Positions 23,674 through 31,636 of a stretch of DNA of 39,892 nt are shown one piece after another; the first letter of the stretch is position 1; each line of letters begins with the position of its first letter. The stretch is from Tiamatella sp964451715 (GTDB lineage: Archaea; Thermoproteota; Thermoprotei_A; Sulfolobales; Acidilobaceae): contig CAYVIZ010000006.1 in NCBI GenBank assembly GCA_964451715.1, positions 1-39,892 on the forward strand. Reading direction: 5' to 3'. The position numbers and the translations under genes are program-made. The notes beneath the pieces are model-generated. The model saw nothing but the letters and a program-made list of their open reading frames with translations. It was not told the DNA's origin and searched no databases.

Positions 23674-24873
23674 TTGAAGACGCCACGGAGTATTCCTCCT
23701 ATAATAATCGCCTTTGGAGTAGTATCACTCTTTGCGGACATTACATATGAGGGAGGAAGAAGCATAATCGGCCCCTACATGGGGTTCCTACAGGCCTCGG
23801 GGACCATAGTAGGGATACTATCACTCGGAGAACTCGTCATGTACCTCAGCCGAGGCCTAGGAGGGTATCTCGCCTCCAGGGCGAGGACATCGCTGGGCTA
23901 CTGGAGCATAATATTCATAGGCTATACTATAAACCTGTTCTCCGTCCCGCTGCTGGCTTACGCGCCTACATGGCAGGCAGCCTTCGCACTTGTATTGCTT
24001 GAGAGGACTGGTAAGGGATTACGAGTACCAGCCCGGGACGCCTTGATCTCCGAGGCATCCAAGGGTATAGGCAGAGGCAAGGGGTTCGCCGTACACGAGG
24101 TACTTGATCAGACAGGCGCGGTTCTCGGGCCATTATACGTCTCGTTGACTTTAAGAGGGGAGGCCTCCTATTATGCAGCATATTTATCCCTATGGGCTCC
24201 AGCATTACTCTCCCTGGCCTCTCTTGTAGCGGCATACAAGCTATACCCTACCCCGGCAACTGTACGGGCTCCGGGAACAGTCATGGATAGAGGGTTCCGG
24301 GGCTTCATCGGAGGACTACCCGGTACCCTCAAGCTGTACATGGTATTGTCAACACTATTCTCCATGGTGCTCGTGCAGTGGGCCCTCATATCCTACCACT
24401 TATCCCGCATCGGCTGGAGCCCTAGTAACATAGCACTACTCTACACAGTAGCAATGGGTGTAGACGCTTTCTCCGCCCTCGCGGCAGGAGTGGCCTACGA
24501 TAGGAGAGGACTACCCGTACTCCTAGCCGCGCCAGCCTCAGCCGCGTTGTCATCCCTAGCCTTTATTCCCGGGAGTACACCGGTGGTTTTAGTCGGCATA
24601 ATTATGTGGGGTGTCATGATGGGGCTAGTAGAGTCTACCATGAGGGCAGCTATCGGGGACCTGTCGCCGGAGAAGAATGCCCCTGGAGTCTACGGCCTCT
24701 ACGGGCTGATAGTGGGGCTGGCCGGGTTTGTTGGAAACGCTTTTTGGGGATGTATATACGATAGCCATCCAGGTCTCGTGGCTCCCCTATTGTTCTTGCT
24801 TTCCCTAGTTACATTGTTCTCGTTTACTCGACTACTAGCTTTGCCCTCTGGATCCGAGCAGGGAAAGCCATAG
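23674..24873 (+). CDS. Major facilitator superfamily transporter
   Basis: About twelve hydrophobic segments over 399 residues and MFS signatures mark this carrier: SLFADITYEGGRSIIGPYM in helix 1, LERTGKGLRVPARDALIS in the cytoplasmic loop, and VAYDRRGLPVLLAAP in the second half. Proteins with this E-GRS and R-TGKG-R-PARDA pattern form a prokaryotic group often annotated as drug or unknown-substrate exporters; the substrate here is unknown. The start is TTG 23674 with GAGGCG nine bases before it; the longer frame from 23587 would overlap the methyltransferase by 64 bases and add 29 residues without membrane character. The 3' end overlaps the convergent aldolase gene by 39 bases. Confidence 0.85.
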   Translation: MKTPRSIPPIIIAFGVVSLFADITYEGGRSIIGPYMGFLQASGTIVGILSLGELVMYLSRGLGGYLASRARTSLGYWSIIFIGYTINLFSVPLLAYAPTWQAAFALVLLERTGKGLRVPARDALISEASKGIGRGKGFAVHEVLDQTGAVLGPLYVSLTLRGEASYYAAYLSLWAPALLSLASLVAAYKLYPTPATVRAPGTVMDRGFRGFIGGLPGTLKLYMVLSTLFSMVLVQWALISYHLSRIGWSPSNIALLYTVAMGVDAFSALAAGVAYDRRGLPVLLAAPASAALSSLAFIPGSTPVVLVGIIMWGVMMGLVESTMRAAIGDLSPEKNAPGVYGLYGLIVGLAGFVGNAFWGCIYDSHPGLVAPLLFLLSLVTLFSFTRLLALPSGSEQGKP

Positions 24874-25422
24874 CTCTACGTATGAGAGGAACTCGAGTCC
24901 CTCGAGTGTGTCTAACGCGTGGTATATGCTCTTCTCACTATAGGCGACGGCCCCGTGGCCGAGCAGTATTGCCGCTTTGCACCCGGTTTTCCCGAGTGTC
25001 GCCGCCGTCTCCTCGGCTAGTTCAACTGTGCCGCTGGGTAGTCTGGGTATTATGGCTACGCATTCACCTACTGTGTACAGGGACTCGACGTACTTGTTGG
25101 GGTCTAGGTTTAACCCGGCTTCCCCGACTATGACTGCGTGGGGTAGGTGTGCGTGTATCACTGCTTTGGATCCCGGTATTCTCCTGTATATCTCTAGGTG
25201 CATCCGGTACTCGCTTGACGGCCTCCCTCTAGCTATCTCCCCGTCAAGAGACACCTCAGCTATATCCGTGGGTTTGAGCTTGTTCTTGGAGACAGCGCTA
25301 GGCGAGATGTACATTACACCCTTATCCCTCTCCACTATACTCGCGTTGCCCCCCATGAGGTTGATGAGCCCCCTCTCGTAGAGGAGCTTCATAGCTTCAA
25401 CTATTTCTTCTCTGGGATCCAA
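24835..25422 (-). CDS. Class II aldolase/adducin family protein (fuculose-1-phosphate aldolase-like)
   Basis: This 195-residue zinc enzyme shows LINLMGGNASIVERDKG near the N-terminus, the phosphate-binding and catalytic stretch RGRPSSEYRMHLEIYRRIP, zinc ligands in VIHAHLPHAV, and the later His in LLGHGAVAYS. It should cleave or form a phosphorylated sugar or a related aldol. Candidates in archaea include L-fuculose-1-phosphate aldolase, methylthioribulose-1-phosphate dehydratase-like and ribulose-phosphate enzymes. The TTG start lies after GGGTG. It stands alone, convergent to the MFS gene and divergent from the fumarase unit. The family is sure; the substrate is not. Confidence 0.85.
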   Translation of the reverse strand: MDPREEIVEAMKLLYERGLINLMGGNASIVERDKGVMYISPSAVSKNKLKPTDIAEVSLDGEIARGRPSSEYRMHLEIYRRIPGSKAVIHAHLPHAVIVGEAGLNLDPNKYVESLYTVGECVAIIPRLPSGTVELAEETAATLGKTGCKAAILLGHGAVAYSEKSIYHALDTLEGLEFLSYVELWLSLLGSRGQS

Positions 25423-25518
25423 CGCCTCGACACCCTGGGAGACTGGTTTTATCCTGTTTTTACATGGAAAACCTATGAACTAAGTATTTAACGGAATACG
25501 GCTTAGAGAATTTGCATG

Positions 25519-25527
25519 TATAAATAG
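25519..25527 (+). promoter_or_regulatory. TATA box of the fumarase genes
   Basis: TATAAATAG is a near-consensus archaeal TATA element. It predicts transcription starting at about 25547, which coincides with an in-frame GTG and suggests a leaderless mRNA. Confidence 0.6.
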
Positions 25528-25546
25528 TGTTGGCAGGGTGAAACAA

Positions 25547-26443
25547 GTGGCCCTAACATACAACCAGCTAGTAGACTTCTTCTACAACCTGATACTAACA
25601 GGAGCAACCCGCATGCCCCTAGACGTGTACCTAGCGCTGAAGAAGGGCTACGAGGAAGAGGAGAACCCTGTTGCTAAGAAGCAGTTCGAGGCGATACTGA
25701 AGAACATCGACCTCGCGGCTAGGATGAGCAGGCCAATATGCCAGGACACGGGGACGCCCTACTTCTTCATAGAGGTAGGCGAGGACTTCCCCTTGAAGAC
25801 GAGGATAAAGCAGGCAGCAGAGGAGGCTCTCACAAAGCTAACCAAGCAGGGATACCTCAGGCCCAACAGTGTAGACCCCTTCTACCTGAAGAACCCCGGC
25901 AACAACACGGGCCGCCACATACCATGGTATCACTTTGAGATAGTGGAGGGCGACAAGCTGGACGTCTGGTACCTGGCCAAGGGAGGGGGAAGCGAGGCTC
26001 CCAGCACCCTCGTCATGAGCCCCCCGTTGAAGGGCTTCGAGAACCTGAAGAAGGCTGTTGTCAACACTATAGTAAGCTATGGAGCCATGCCCTGTCCCCC
26101 GGTGATCGTCGGGGTTGCTGTGGCGGCGGGGGCGGATATAGCGTTGACCCTGGCGAAGAAGACGCTGCTCTGGGATACCCTCTCCAGGAACCCAGACCCC
26201 AAGCTGGCCAGGCTGGAGGAGGCCCTATTGGAGGCTGTCAACAAGCTGGAGATAGGCCCACACGGGTTCGGAGGCAAGTTCACCGCTCTAAACGTCCATG
26301 TGGACTACTCTTACAGGCATCCGGCCACGTTTGCCATAGCAGTGGTCACCGGCTGCTGGGCCACCCGTAAGAGCCACGGCATAATAGACTCTACGGGGGA
26401 GTGGGAGATTCTCTCCAAGCACTACGAGCCGGAGGAGGGGTGA
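25547..26443 (+). CDS. fumA: Fumarate hydratase class I, alpha subunit
   Basis: This is the large half of the heterodimeric, oxygen-sensitive [4Fe-4S] fumarase (298 residues). Iron-sulfur Cys residues are visible in SRPICQDTGTPYFF, in MPCPPVIVGVAVA and in VTGCWATRKSHG. Other family blocks are KNPGNNTGRHIPWYH and GPHGFGGKFTALNV. It interconverts fumarate and malate with the beta subunit encoded six bases downstream, and sits just before the succinate dehydrogenase operon, giving a succinate-fumarate-malate module. GTG 25547 is preferred because it lies at the predicted transcription start; GTG 25538 is in frame and would add three residues. Some class I enzymes also act on mesaconate, so a broader substrate range is possible. 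Confidence 0.93.
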   Translation: MALTYNQLVDFFYNLILTGATRMPLDVYLALKKGYEEEENPVAKKQFEAILKNIDLAARMSRPICQDTGTPYFFIEVGEDFPLKTRIKQAAEEALTKLTKQGYLRPNSVDPFYLKNPGNNTGRHIPWYHFEIVEGDKLDVWYLAKGGGSEAPSTLVMSPPLKGFENLKKAVVNTIVSYGAMPCPPVIVGVAVAAGADIALTLAKKTLLWDTLSRNPDPKLARLEEALLEAVNKLEIGPHGFGGKFTALNVHVDYSYRHPATFAIAVVTGCWATRKSHGIIDSTGEWEILSKHYEPEEG

Positions 26444-26449
26444 ACAGGT

Positions 26450-27079
26450 ATGAGTGAACCCGGGGTATATTATTTGAGGACTCCCCTAACCGAGGAGGAT
26501 GTAGCCAAGCTCAAACTGGGGGACATAGTCTACCTGAGCGGCATAGTGTTCACGGCGAGGGACGAGGCACACGCGAAAATACTGGAGACAATAGAGGAGG
26601 GCGGCCAGCTGCCCATGGATTTCAGGGAATTAGCACTCTACCACTGTGGGCCCGTGGTTAGAAGAAAAGACAATGGCGAATGGGAGGTAGTTGCGGCAGG
26701 GCCTACCACGAGCATGAGGATGGAGAGTGTTGAGGCGGAGTTCATAGAGAAGACGGGTGTCAGGATGGTCATAGGCAAAGGCGGCATGGGGAGGAGAACG
26801 GCTGAAGCCATGGCGGAGCACAAGGCGGTCTACGCTACCTTCACTGGTGGAGCAGCCGTCCTAGCGGCTGCCGCCATAAAGAGGGTCGTCAATGTCTACT
26901 GGCTGGAGGAGCTAGGGATACCTGAGGCTGTCTGGGTATTCGAGGTGGAGAACTTCGGCCCACTGGTAGTAACGATAGACACCAGTGGGAGGAACTACTA
27001 TGAGGAGAAGCTGGCCGCGGCTAGGGAGAAGGCTGAGAAGGAGATAATACCCAGGCTACTCGGCGAGAATGTACCCTGA
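26450..27079 (+). CDS. fumB: Fumarate hydratase class I, beta subunit
   Basis: The 209-residue C-terminal half of class I fumarase, with YYLRTPLTEEDVAKLKLGD, LALYHCGPVV, GPTTSMRMES, VIGKGGMG and FTGGAAVLAA, all typical of this subunit and of the related tartrate dehydratase beta chain. Residues of this chain complete the active site with the cluster held by the alpha subunit. The ATG is preceded by GGAGGAGGGGTGA. Alpha and beta are one transcription unit. The next gene, sdhA, has its own TATA box 100 bases before its start. Confidence 0.93.
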   Translation: MSEPGVYYLRTPLTEEDVAKLKLGDIVYLSGIVFTARDEAHAKILETIEEGGQLPMDFRELALYHCGPVVRRKDNGEWEVVAAGPTTSMRMESVEAEFIEKTGVRMVIGKGGMGRRTAEAMAEHKAVYATFTGGAAVLAAAAIKRVVNVYWLEELGIPEAVWVFEVENFGPLVVTIDTSGRNYYEEKLAAAREKAEKEIIPRLLGENVP

Positions 27080-27100
27080 AAACATTTATCCTCACTATGT

Positions 27101-27110
27101 TTTTTATATA
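27101..27110 (+). promoter_or_regulatory. TATA box of the succinate dehydrogenase operon
   Basis: TTTTTATATA, 97-106 bases before the sdhA start, predicts transcription from about 27130, leaving a structured leader of roughly 75 bases. The T-run may also help to terminate the fumarase transcript. Confidence 0.5.
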
Positions 27111-27124
27111 TGAATCCCGGAAAG

Positions 27125-27176
27125 CCGGTTAACCGGATGAAGCCCGCATGTATGCGGGTGCACCGTCTGAAACCGG
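27125..27176 (+). promoter_or_regulatory. Structured leader before sdhA
   Basis: The perfect palindrome CCGGTTAACCGG (27125-27136) is followed by the hairpin CCCGCAT-GT-ATGCGGG (27143-27158). A second AACCGG at 27171-27176 could pair with CCGGTT at 27125-27130 and enclose the hairpin, giving two mutually exclusive folds. A switch or transcription-factor site is conceivable; no known riboswitch consensus is recognised. Confidence 0.35.
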
Positions 27177-27206
27177 GTAATACAGGAAGGTGAATGGTGA
27201 ACAAGT

Positions 27207-28955
27207 GTGACCGTTGAAACAATCACACACGACGTACTGATCCTAGGCTCGGGAATAGCCGGGCTCCGCGCGGCGGTGGAGATAAAGAGGCAGTACGGAG
27301 ACCAGGTCGACGTGGGTATTATAAGCAAGCTCCAGCTCATGAGGAGCCACAGCGTGTCAGCCGAGGGAGGCACGGCAGCAGTCCTCTACCCAGAGGAGGG
27401 GGACAGCTTCGCTCTGCATGCATGGGACACCATAAAGGGAAGCGACTTCCTCGCGGACCAGGAGGCTGTATGGATGTTCGTCAAACTGATGCCTGAAGAG
27501 GTGAAGCTACTGGAGCACTGGGGGATGCCATGGAGTAGAAGGCCTGATGGGAGAATGAACCAGAGGCCCTTCGGAGGCCACAGCTTCCCCCGTGCAACGT
27601 TCGCCGCCGACAAGACGGGCTTCTACGAGATGCAGACGCTCTACAACAAGCTACTACAGTACGATGGCTGGGAGAGGTATGATGAGTGGTTCGCCACTAA
27701 CATAGTCATGGAGAACGGGGAGTACAAGGGCCTCTTCGCCCTCAACTTGAGGGACGGGAAACTATATCTGTTCAGGAGCAAGGCCCTCATAATAGCCACG
27801 GGAGGAGCTGGAAGGCTATTCAACTTCACGACATACGCCCACACCGTAACAGGAGACGGGTATGCCATGGCCTACAGGGCCGGAATGGTGCTCAAGGACA
27901 ACGAGTTCTTCCAGTTCCACCCCACGGGGCTAGTGCCCAACGGTATACTCATAACCGAGGGAGCCAGGGGAGAAGGTGGATACCTGCTCAACAACAAAGG
28001 AGAACGATTCATGAAGAAGTACGCACCCAGCTTCATGGAGCTCGCCCCGAGGGACGTGGTCTCGAGGTCCATGTGGACCGAGATACTCGAGGGCAGGGGC
28101 TTCGTACACGAGGAGAGTGGTCTCGAGTACATACTCCTCGACCTCAGGCATCTGGGAGAAGAGAAGCTCAACGACCGCCTCCCCGCGGTCAGAGAGATAG
28201 CGATCAGGTACATAGGTGTAGACCCTGCTGAAGAGCCTATACCCGTGAGGCCCGCGGCCCACTATAGTATGGGGGGAATACACACTAACAAGTACTCGAT
28301 GGCGCTCGACGTTGAAGGGAAATGGATAAAGGGAGTATGGGTTGCAGGCGAAGCGGGAGCTATGAGCGTGCACGGCGCCAACAGGCTCGGCACAAACAGC
28401 ACCGCGGAGTGCCTGACGACCGGTAGAGTAGCAGGCTTCCTCGCAGGCAAGTACGTCTTGGAGGGAGCCAAGCTGCCTGAGCCTCCCTCCGAGGACAGGG
28501 TGAAGGCGGAGGAGAAATGGATATACGATGAGATGCTCAAGAAGGAGAGCGGCGAGTCCCTCTACACTATAAGAAACGAGCTGAGGAACACGATGGGCAA
28601 GAACTTCTACATATTCCGCGACGAGGAAGGAATGAAGAAGGGACTCGCGAAGATACTAGAGCTCAGGAAGAGGATGAAGAACGTGTACCCCTTCGACAAG
28701 AGCAGGATATACAACACGGACCTCATAGCCGCCATAGAGACGCAGAACCTGCTCGACACCGCGCTTGTAGTGGCCAAGGGAGCCCTGGCTAGGCAGGAGA
28801 GCAGGGGAGCCCACTACAGGCTCGACTACCCCAAGAGGGACGACGAGAACTGGCTGAAGCACACGCTGGCCGTGAGGTACGGCGAGGACGACGTCAGGCT
28901 ATCCTACATGCCCGTCGAGATCACGACCTGGAAGCCTGTTGAGAGGAAGTATTGA
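27207..28955 (+). CDS. sdhA: Succinate dehydrogenase/fumarate reductase flavoprotein subunit
   Basis: This 582-residue flavoprotein has the FAD motif DVLILGSGIAGLRAAVEI, H48 in MRSHSVSAEGGTAAV at the position of the histidine that binds FAD covalently, the substrate loop QFHPTGLVPNGILITEGARG, and SVHGANRLGTNSTAECL. It oxidises succinate to fumarate, or the reverse, as part of the membrane complex encoded by the four adjacent genes. Direction cannot be told from sequence; the linked fumarase fits either an oxidative or a reductive C4 pathway. The GTG start at 27207 has GGTGA six bases before it. Confidence 0.95.
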   Translation: MTVETITHDVLILGSGIAGLRAAVEIKRQYGDQVDVGIISKLQLMRSHSVSAEGGTAAVLYPEEGDSFALHAWDTIKGSDFLADQEAVWMFVKLMPEEVKLLEHWGMPWSRRPDGRMNQRPFGGHSFPRATFAADKTGFYEMQTLYNKLLQYDGWERYDEWFATNIVMENGEYKGLFALNLRDGKLYLFRSKALIIATGGAGRLFNFTTYAHTVTGDGYAMAYRAGMVLKDNEFFQFHPTGLVPNGILITEGARGEGGYLLNNKGERFMKKYAPSFMELAPRDVVSRSMWTEILEGRGFVHEESGLEYILLDLRHLGEEKLNDRLPAVREIAIRYIGVDPAEEPIPVRPAAHYSMGGIHTNKYSMALDVEGKWIKGVWVAGEAGAMSVHGANRLGTNSTAECLTTGRVAGFLAGKYVLEGAKLPEPPSEDRVKAEEKWIYDEMLKKESGESLYTIRNELRNTMGKNFYIFRDEEGMKKGLAKILELRKRMKNVYPFDKSRIYNTDLIAAIETQNLLDTALVVAKGALARQESRGAHYRLDYPKRDDENWLKHTLAVRYGEDDVRLSYMPVEITTWKPVERKY

Positions 28956-28965
28956 GGTGGTATCC

Positions 28966-29427
28966 ATGAGTGGTGATACGCTTAGAAAGAACCTGCCCGG
29001 CCTCCTCCAGGCAAGCCTGAACCCTTGGCTCCTCAAGATAAAGGACCACCCTGAGAGGCTGGCCTTTATACTGCACAGGGTCACAGGCGTCATAATCATA
29101 GGATACCTGCTGGCCCACATATTTGTGACTAACACACCTACAAGGGCTGGATGGGACGCGTGGACCAGTATAATGACCAACTTCGGTAACAACATATTCA
29201 ACAAGCTGGGCGAATGGATAGTAGCGGGTGCCGTGATATTCCACGGGCTCAACGGTATAAGGCTTCTGCTGGTAGAGTTCTTCGGCGTAGGCATAGGGAG
29301 GCCAGTGCACCCGAAGCCGCCCTACAGGCCTGTAAGCCTGTACGCCGGCCAGAGGCTCATGCTACTAATAGTTTTCACCCTAGCCGTAATAGGCTGGGTA
29401 TGGGCTGGACTCATAATATTCGGGTGA
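28966..29427 (+). CDS. sdhC: Succinate dehydrogenase membrane anchor, SdhC-like
   Basis: This 153-residue membrane protein has three helices. H37 lies in ILHRVTGVIIIGY, H51 in LLAHIF and H93 in VIFHGLNGIRLLLVEFFG; H51 and H93 are good heme b ligand candidates. It starts at ATG 28966, with GAGGTGG overlapping the sdhA stop. It anchors SdhAB and passes electrons to quinone together with the next gene product. The segment FHGLNGIR is shared with that neighbour, suggesting that the two anchors are related by duplication. Confidence 0.88.
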   Translation: MSGDTLRKNLPGLLQASLNPWLLKIKDHPERLAFILHRVTGVIIIGYLLAHIFVTNTPTRAGWDAWTSIMTNFGNNIFNKLGEWIVAGAVIFHGLNGIRLLLVEFFGVGIGRPVHPKPPYRPVSLYAGQRLMLLIVFTLAVIGWVWAGLIIFG

Positions 29428-29433
29428 TCAGCC

Positions 29434-29784
29434 ATGGCTAGAGCGTCAAGTATACAGATGTGGCAATACCTGACCGCTATACTACTCATATTCTTCCTCG
29501 GCTTCCACCTGGCGGAGAGGATACCCCAGATAACAGGATTGAGCTACCATGAGAGCCTGGAGGCCGAGCACGTCTACAAGACGTACACGTCCTTCAGCTG
29601 GATACTATGGGGACTAGCTGCTGTAGCTTTGTTCCACGGCCTAAACGGTGTGAGAGGCATCCTACTAGAGTGGCGTCAGGGGAAAACCTATACAGCAATA
29701 GTCAACGCCTTGTTCTGGATACTCTTCCTGGCGTTGCTGGGAGTGGCTACATGGACCATCGTGGGACTCCCGTCCCTAGGATGA
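29434..29784 (+). CDS. sdhD: Succinate dehydrogenase membrane anchor, SdhD-like
   Basis: This 116-residue protein has three hydrophobic helices. H25 is in LGFHLAERIP and H68 in ALFHGLNGVRGILLEW, mirroring H51 and H93 of the preceding subunit. Two anchors with paired histidines would allow a two-heme membrane domain, as in type A enzymes, unlike the heme-free SdhE/F anchors known from Sulfolobus. The ATG follows the sdhC stop by six bases, and sdhB follows after 14 bases. Which anchor is C and which is D is a naming convention. Confidence 0.85.
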   Translation: MARASSIQMWQYLTAILLIFFLGFHLAERIPQITGLSYHESLEAEHVYKTYTSFSWILWGLAAVALFHGLNGVRGILLEWRQGKTYTAIVNALFWILFLALLGVATWTIVGLPSLG

Positions 29785-29798
29785 GGAGGTGGTAGGAC

Positions 29799-30713
29799 AT
29801 GAGTATGGAGACCAAGATACCCATACCCCCTAAGAGGGTTGTATTCAGGATAAAACGATTCGACCCCGAGAAAAAGGAGTTCTACTGGAAGGAGTACGAG
29901 ATAGAGACGTTCAGAGGAATGACAGTGCTCGACGCGCTCCTCAAGATAAAGGAGGAGGAAGACAGTACTTTGGCTATGAGGTATAGCTGTAGAATGGGTG
30001 TATGCGGGAGCTGTGGAATGGTCATCAACGGCATGCCCAGGCTCGCCTGCCAGACACAGGTCGGCGCCATAGCTACAGAGGGCAACCCGGTGGTCACCGT
30101 TGAGCCCCTCTACAATCATCCACCCATAAGGGACCTGTTCACAGACTTCACAGGCTTCTTCGAGAAGCATAAGAGCGTGAAGCCCTACATAATACGTAAG
30201 GATCCCCAGGAGGTGGAAACCGGGGACCACGAGTTCCAGATGCTTCCAGAGGATCTAGACGAGATATACCAGTTCACACTATGTATAAGCTGTGGACTAT
30301 GCTACTCCGCGTGCCCTGTAGCCGCCTCGGACCCCCTCTACCTGGGACCCCAGGCATTGGCCTATGCTTGGAGATACGTTAGAGACGTGAGGGACGAAGG
30401 ATACGAGGAGAGGCTCAAGATAGTGGACACAGAACACGGGTGCCACCGCTGCCACTTCGCCGCCTCATGTACCGCTGTATGCCCCAAGCTAGTCGACCCC
30501 GCTATGGCCATACAGAAGCTTAGGAGCACACTGTTCAAGAAGAAACTAGGCATGTGGAAGAAGAAGACAAGCTCCAAGGTAGGACCCTACAGCTATAGTG
30601 GACCCAGCAGGGCAAAGATAGCGCCACAGTTCACCGAGGCCCTACTGCCCGACGTTAACCTGGAGGAGAAGGAGAAGGAGGAGGTCAGCCTAGATATAGA
30701 GCTTCCCAAATAA
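29799..30713 (+). CDS. sdhB: Succinate dehydrogenase/fumarate reductase iron-sulfur subunit
   Basis: The 304-residue electron-transfer subunit has the [2Fe-2S] ligands C64, C69, C72 and C84 (CRMGVCGSCG and later LAC), a first ferredoxin-type group C162, C165, C168 and C172 (CISCGLCYSACP), and a second group C218, C224 and C228 (RCHFAASCTAVCP), which fits the [4Fe-4S] and [3Fe-4S] pair. It is longer than the usual 230-260 residues, because a charged C-terminal tail of about 50 residues ends in EEKEKEEVSLDIELPK. An additional Cys, C215, precedes the last group. The ATG is preceded by GGAGGTGG. It is the last gene of the operon; a T-run follows. Confidence 0.95.
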   Translation: MSMETKIPIPPKRVVFRIKRFDPEKKEFYWKEYEIETFRGMTVLDALLKIKEEEDSTLAMRYSCRMGVCGSCGMVINGMPRLACQTQVGAIATEGNPVVTVEPLYNHPPIRDLFTDFTGFFEKHKSVKPYIIRKDPQEVETGDHEFQMLPEDLDEIYQFTLCISCGLCYSACPVAASDPLYLGPQALAYAWRYVRDVRDEGYEERLKIVDTEHGCHRCHFAASCTAVCPKLVDPAMAIQKLRSTLFKKKLGMWKKKTSSKVGPYSYSGPSRAKIAPQFTEALLPDVNLEEKEKEEVSLDIELPK

Positions 30714-30720
30714 TCAAATC

Positions 30721-30725
30721 TTTTT
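30721..30725 (+). terminator. T-run after sdhB
   Basis: Five T residues (context AAATCTTTTTCC) begin eight bases after the sdhB stop, as in simple archaeal terminators. There is no associated hairpin. Confidence 0.35.
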
Positions 30726-30790
30726 CCACTCATAAACCCAAAACCCTAGATATTCTATACCTTTGGTGTTATACTAAATACTCCTAACAC

Positions 30791-30799
30791 TTATAGATA
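30791..30799 (+). promoter_or_regulatory. TATA-like box of the GPN GTPase gene
   Basis: TTATAGATA is centred about 27 bases before ATG 30823, which fits a leaderless transcript starting at that codon. A second candidate, ATACTAAATA, lies at 30771-30780. Confidence 0.4.
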
Positions 30800-30822
30800 C
30801 CTAGTCCATGGTGTCATGGTTA

Positions 30823-31584
30823 ATGGAGGGCTTCATAGTACTAGTGGGGACAGCGGGCTCGGGGAAGAGTCATCTAGCCGACTCCTTCGGCGGGTGGCTC
30901 GAGGATCAGGGTTATAGTATCGCCAGGGTAAACCTGGATCCTGCAGTTGAGTGGCTCCCCTATTCCCCTGATGTAGATGTTAGGGACTATGTGAGTGCTA
31001 GGAGTGTCATGGAGGAGATGAAGCTGGGTCCTAATGGAGCGCTTCTAGCCAGTGTGGACATGCTGGTTGGCCATATAAACAGCTTGAAACAAGATCTAGC
31101 CGGGTACAAGGTGGACTACTACATAGTAGACACGCCGGGCCAGATGGAGCTCTTCGCGTTCAGGAGAACCGGGCCGATAGTGATGGACTCCATACTCGGC
31201 AACGCGCAGGCAGCCACGGTCTTCCTGGTCGACCCCATTTTCGCGGAGCACCCCTCCTCCCTAGTTTCAGCACTTCTACTAGCCGCCTCCACATATCTGA
31301 GGCTCAGGAAGCCGCAGGTAAACATTATCTCTAAAGCTGATCTTCTGCTGCCCGATGTTATAGAGGATCTAATACCCTCTATGAGCGAGGAGCCCAGTAT
31401 TCTAGTCTCCCTGGTTGAACGGGAGCGGGAGACTGATCCGTTGCTCCTGAGGCTTGCTGAGGCGCTGGATGAGGCAGGGTTCTCCGGGAACCTTATACCA
31501 GTTTCCAGTAACACGCAGCAGGGATTCAGCGAGCTCTACTACGAGCTCCAGAAAATACTAGGCGGCGGCGAGGACAAGGTATGA
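30823..31584 (+). CDS. GPN-loop GTPase
   Basis: This archaeal member of the GPN family (253 residues) has the P-loop GTAGSGKSH near the N-terminus, VNLDPAVEWLPY, the GPN motif itself in LGPNGALLASVD, the Walker B region YIVDTPGQMELFAFR, and the guanine-specificity stretch NIISKADLL. Eukaryotic relatives help assemble RNA polymerase II; the archaeal role is not settled. ATG 30823 is preferred, since it puts the P-loop about nine residues from the N-terminus as in relatives and lies at the predicted transcription start; an in-frame ATG at 30808 would add five residues. The acyl-CoA synthetase genes follow after about 50 bases. Confidence 0.92.
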   Translation: MEGFIVLVGTAGSGKSHLADSFGGWLEDQGYSIARVNLDPAVEWLPYSPDVDVRDYVSARSVMEEMKLGPNGALLASVDMLVGHINSLKQDLAGYKVDYYIVDTPGQMELFAFRRTGPIVMDSILGNAQAATVFLVDPIFAEHPSSLVSALLLAASTYLRLRKPQVNIISKADLLLPDVIEDLIPSMSEEPSILVSLVERERETDPLLLRLAEALDEAGFSGNLIPVSSNTQQGFSELYYELQKILGGGEDKV

Positions 31585-31636
31585 TACGCCTATAAAATAC
31601 CCTCTAGAACAAAACATATTATGCAGGGTGTGGTTT

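Noticed and set aside
27125..27176. Fluoride or other known riboswitch, or a C/D box guide RNA, before sdhA
   Set aside because: No match to a riboswitch consensus that I know. GGATGA deviates from the box C consensus, and the interior is self-complementary rather than an open guide.
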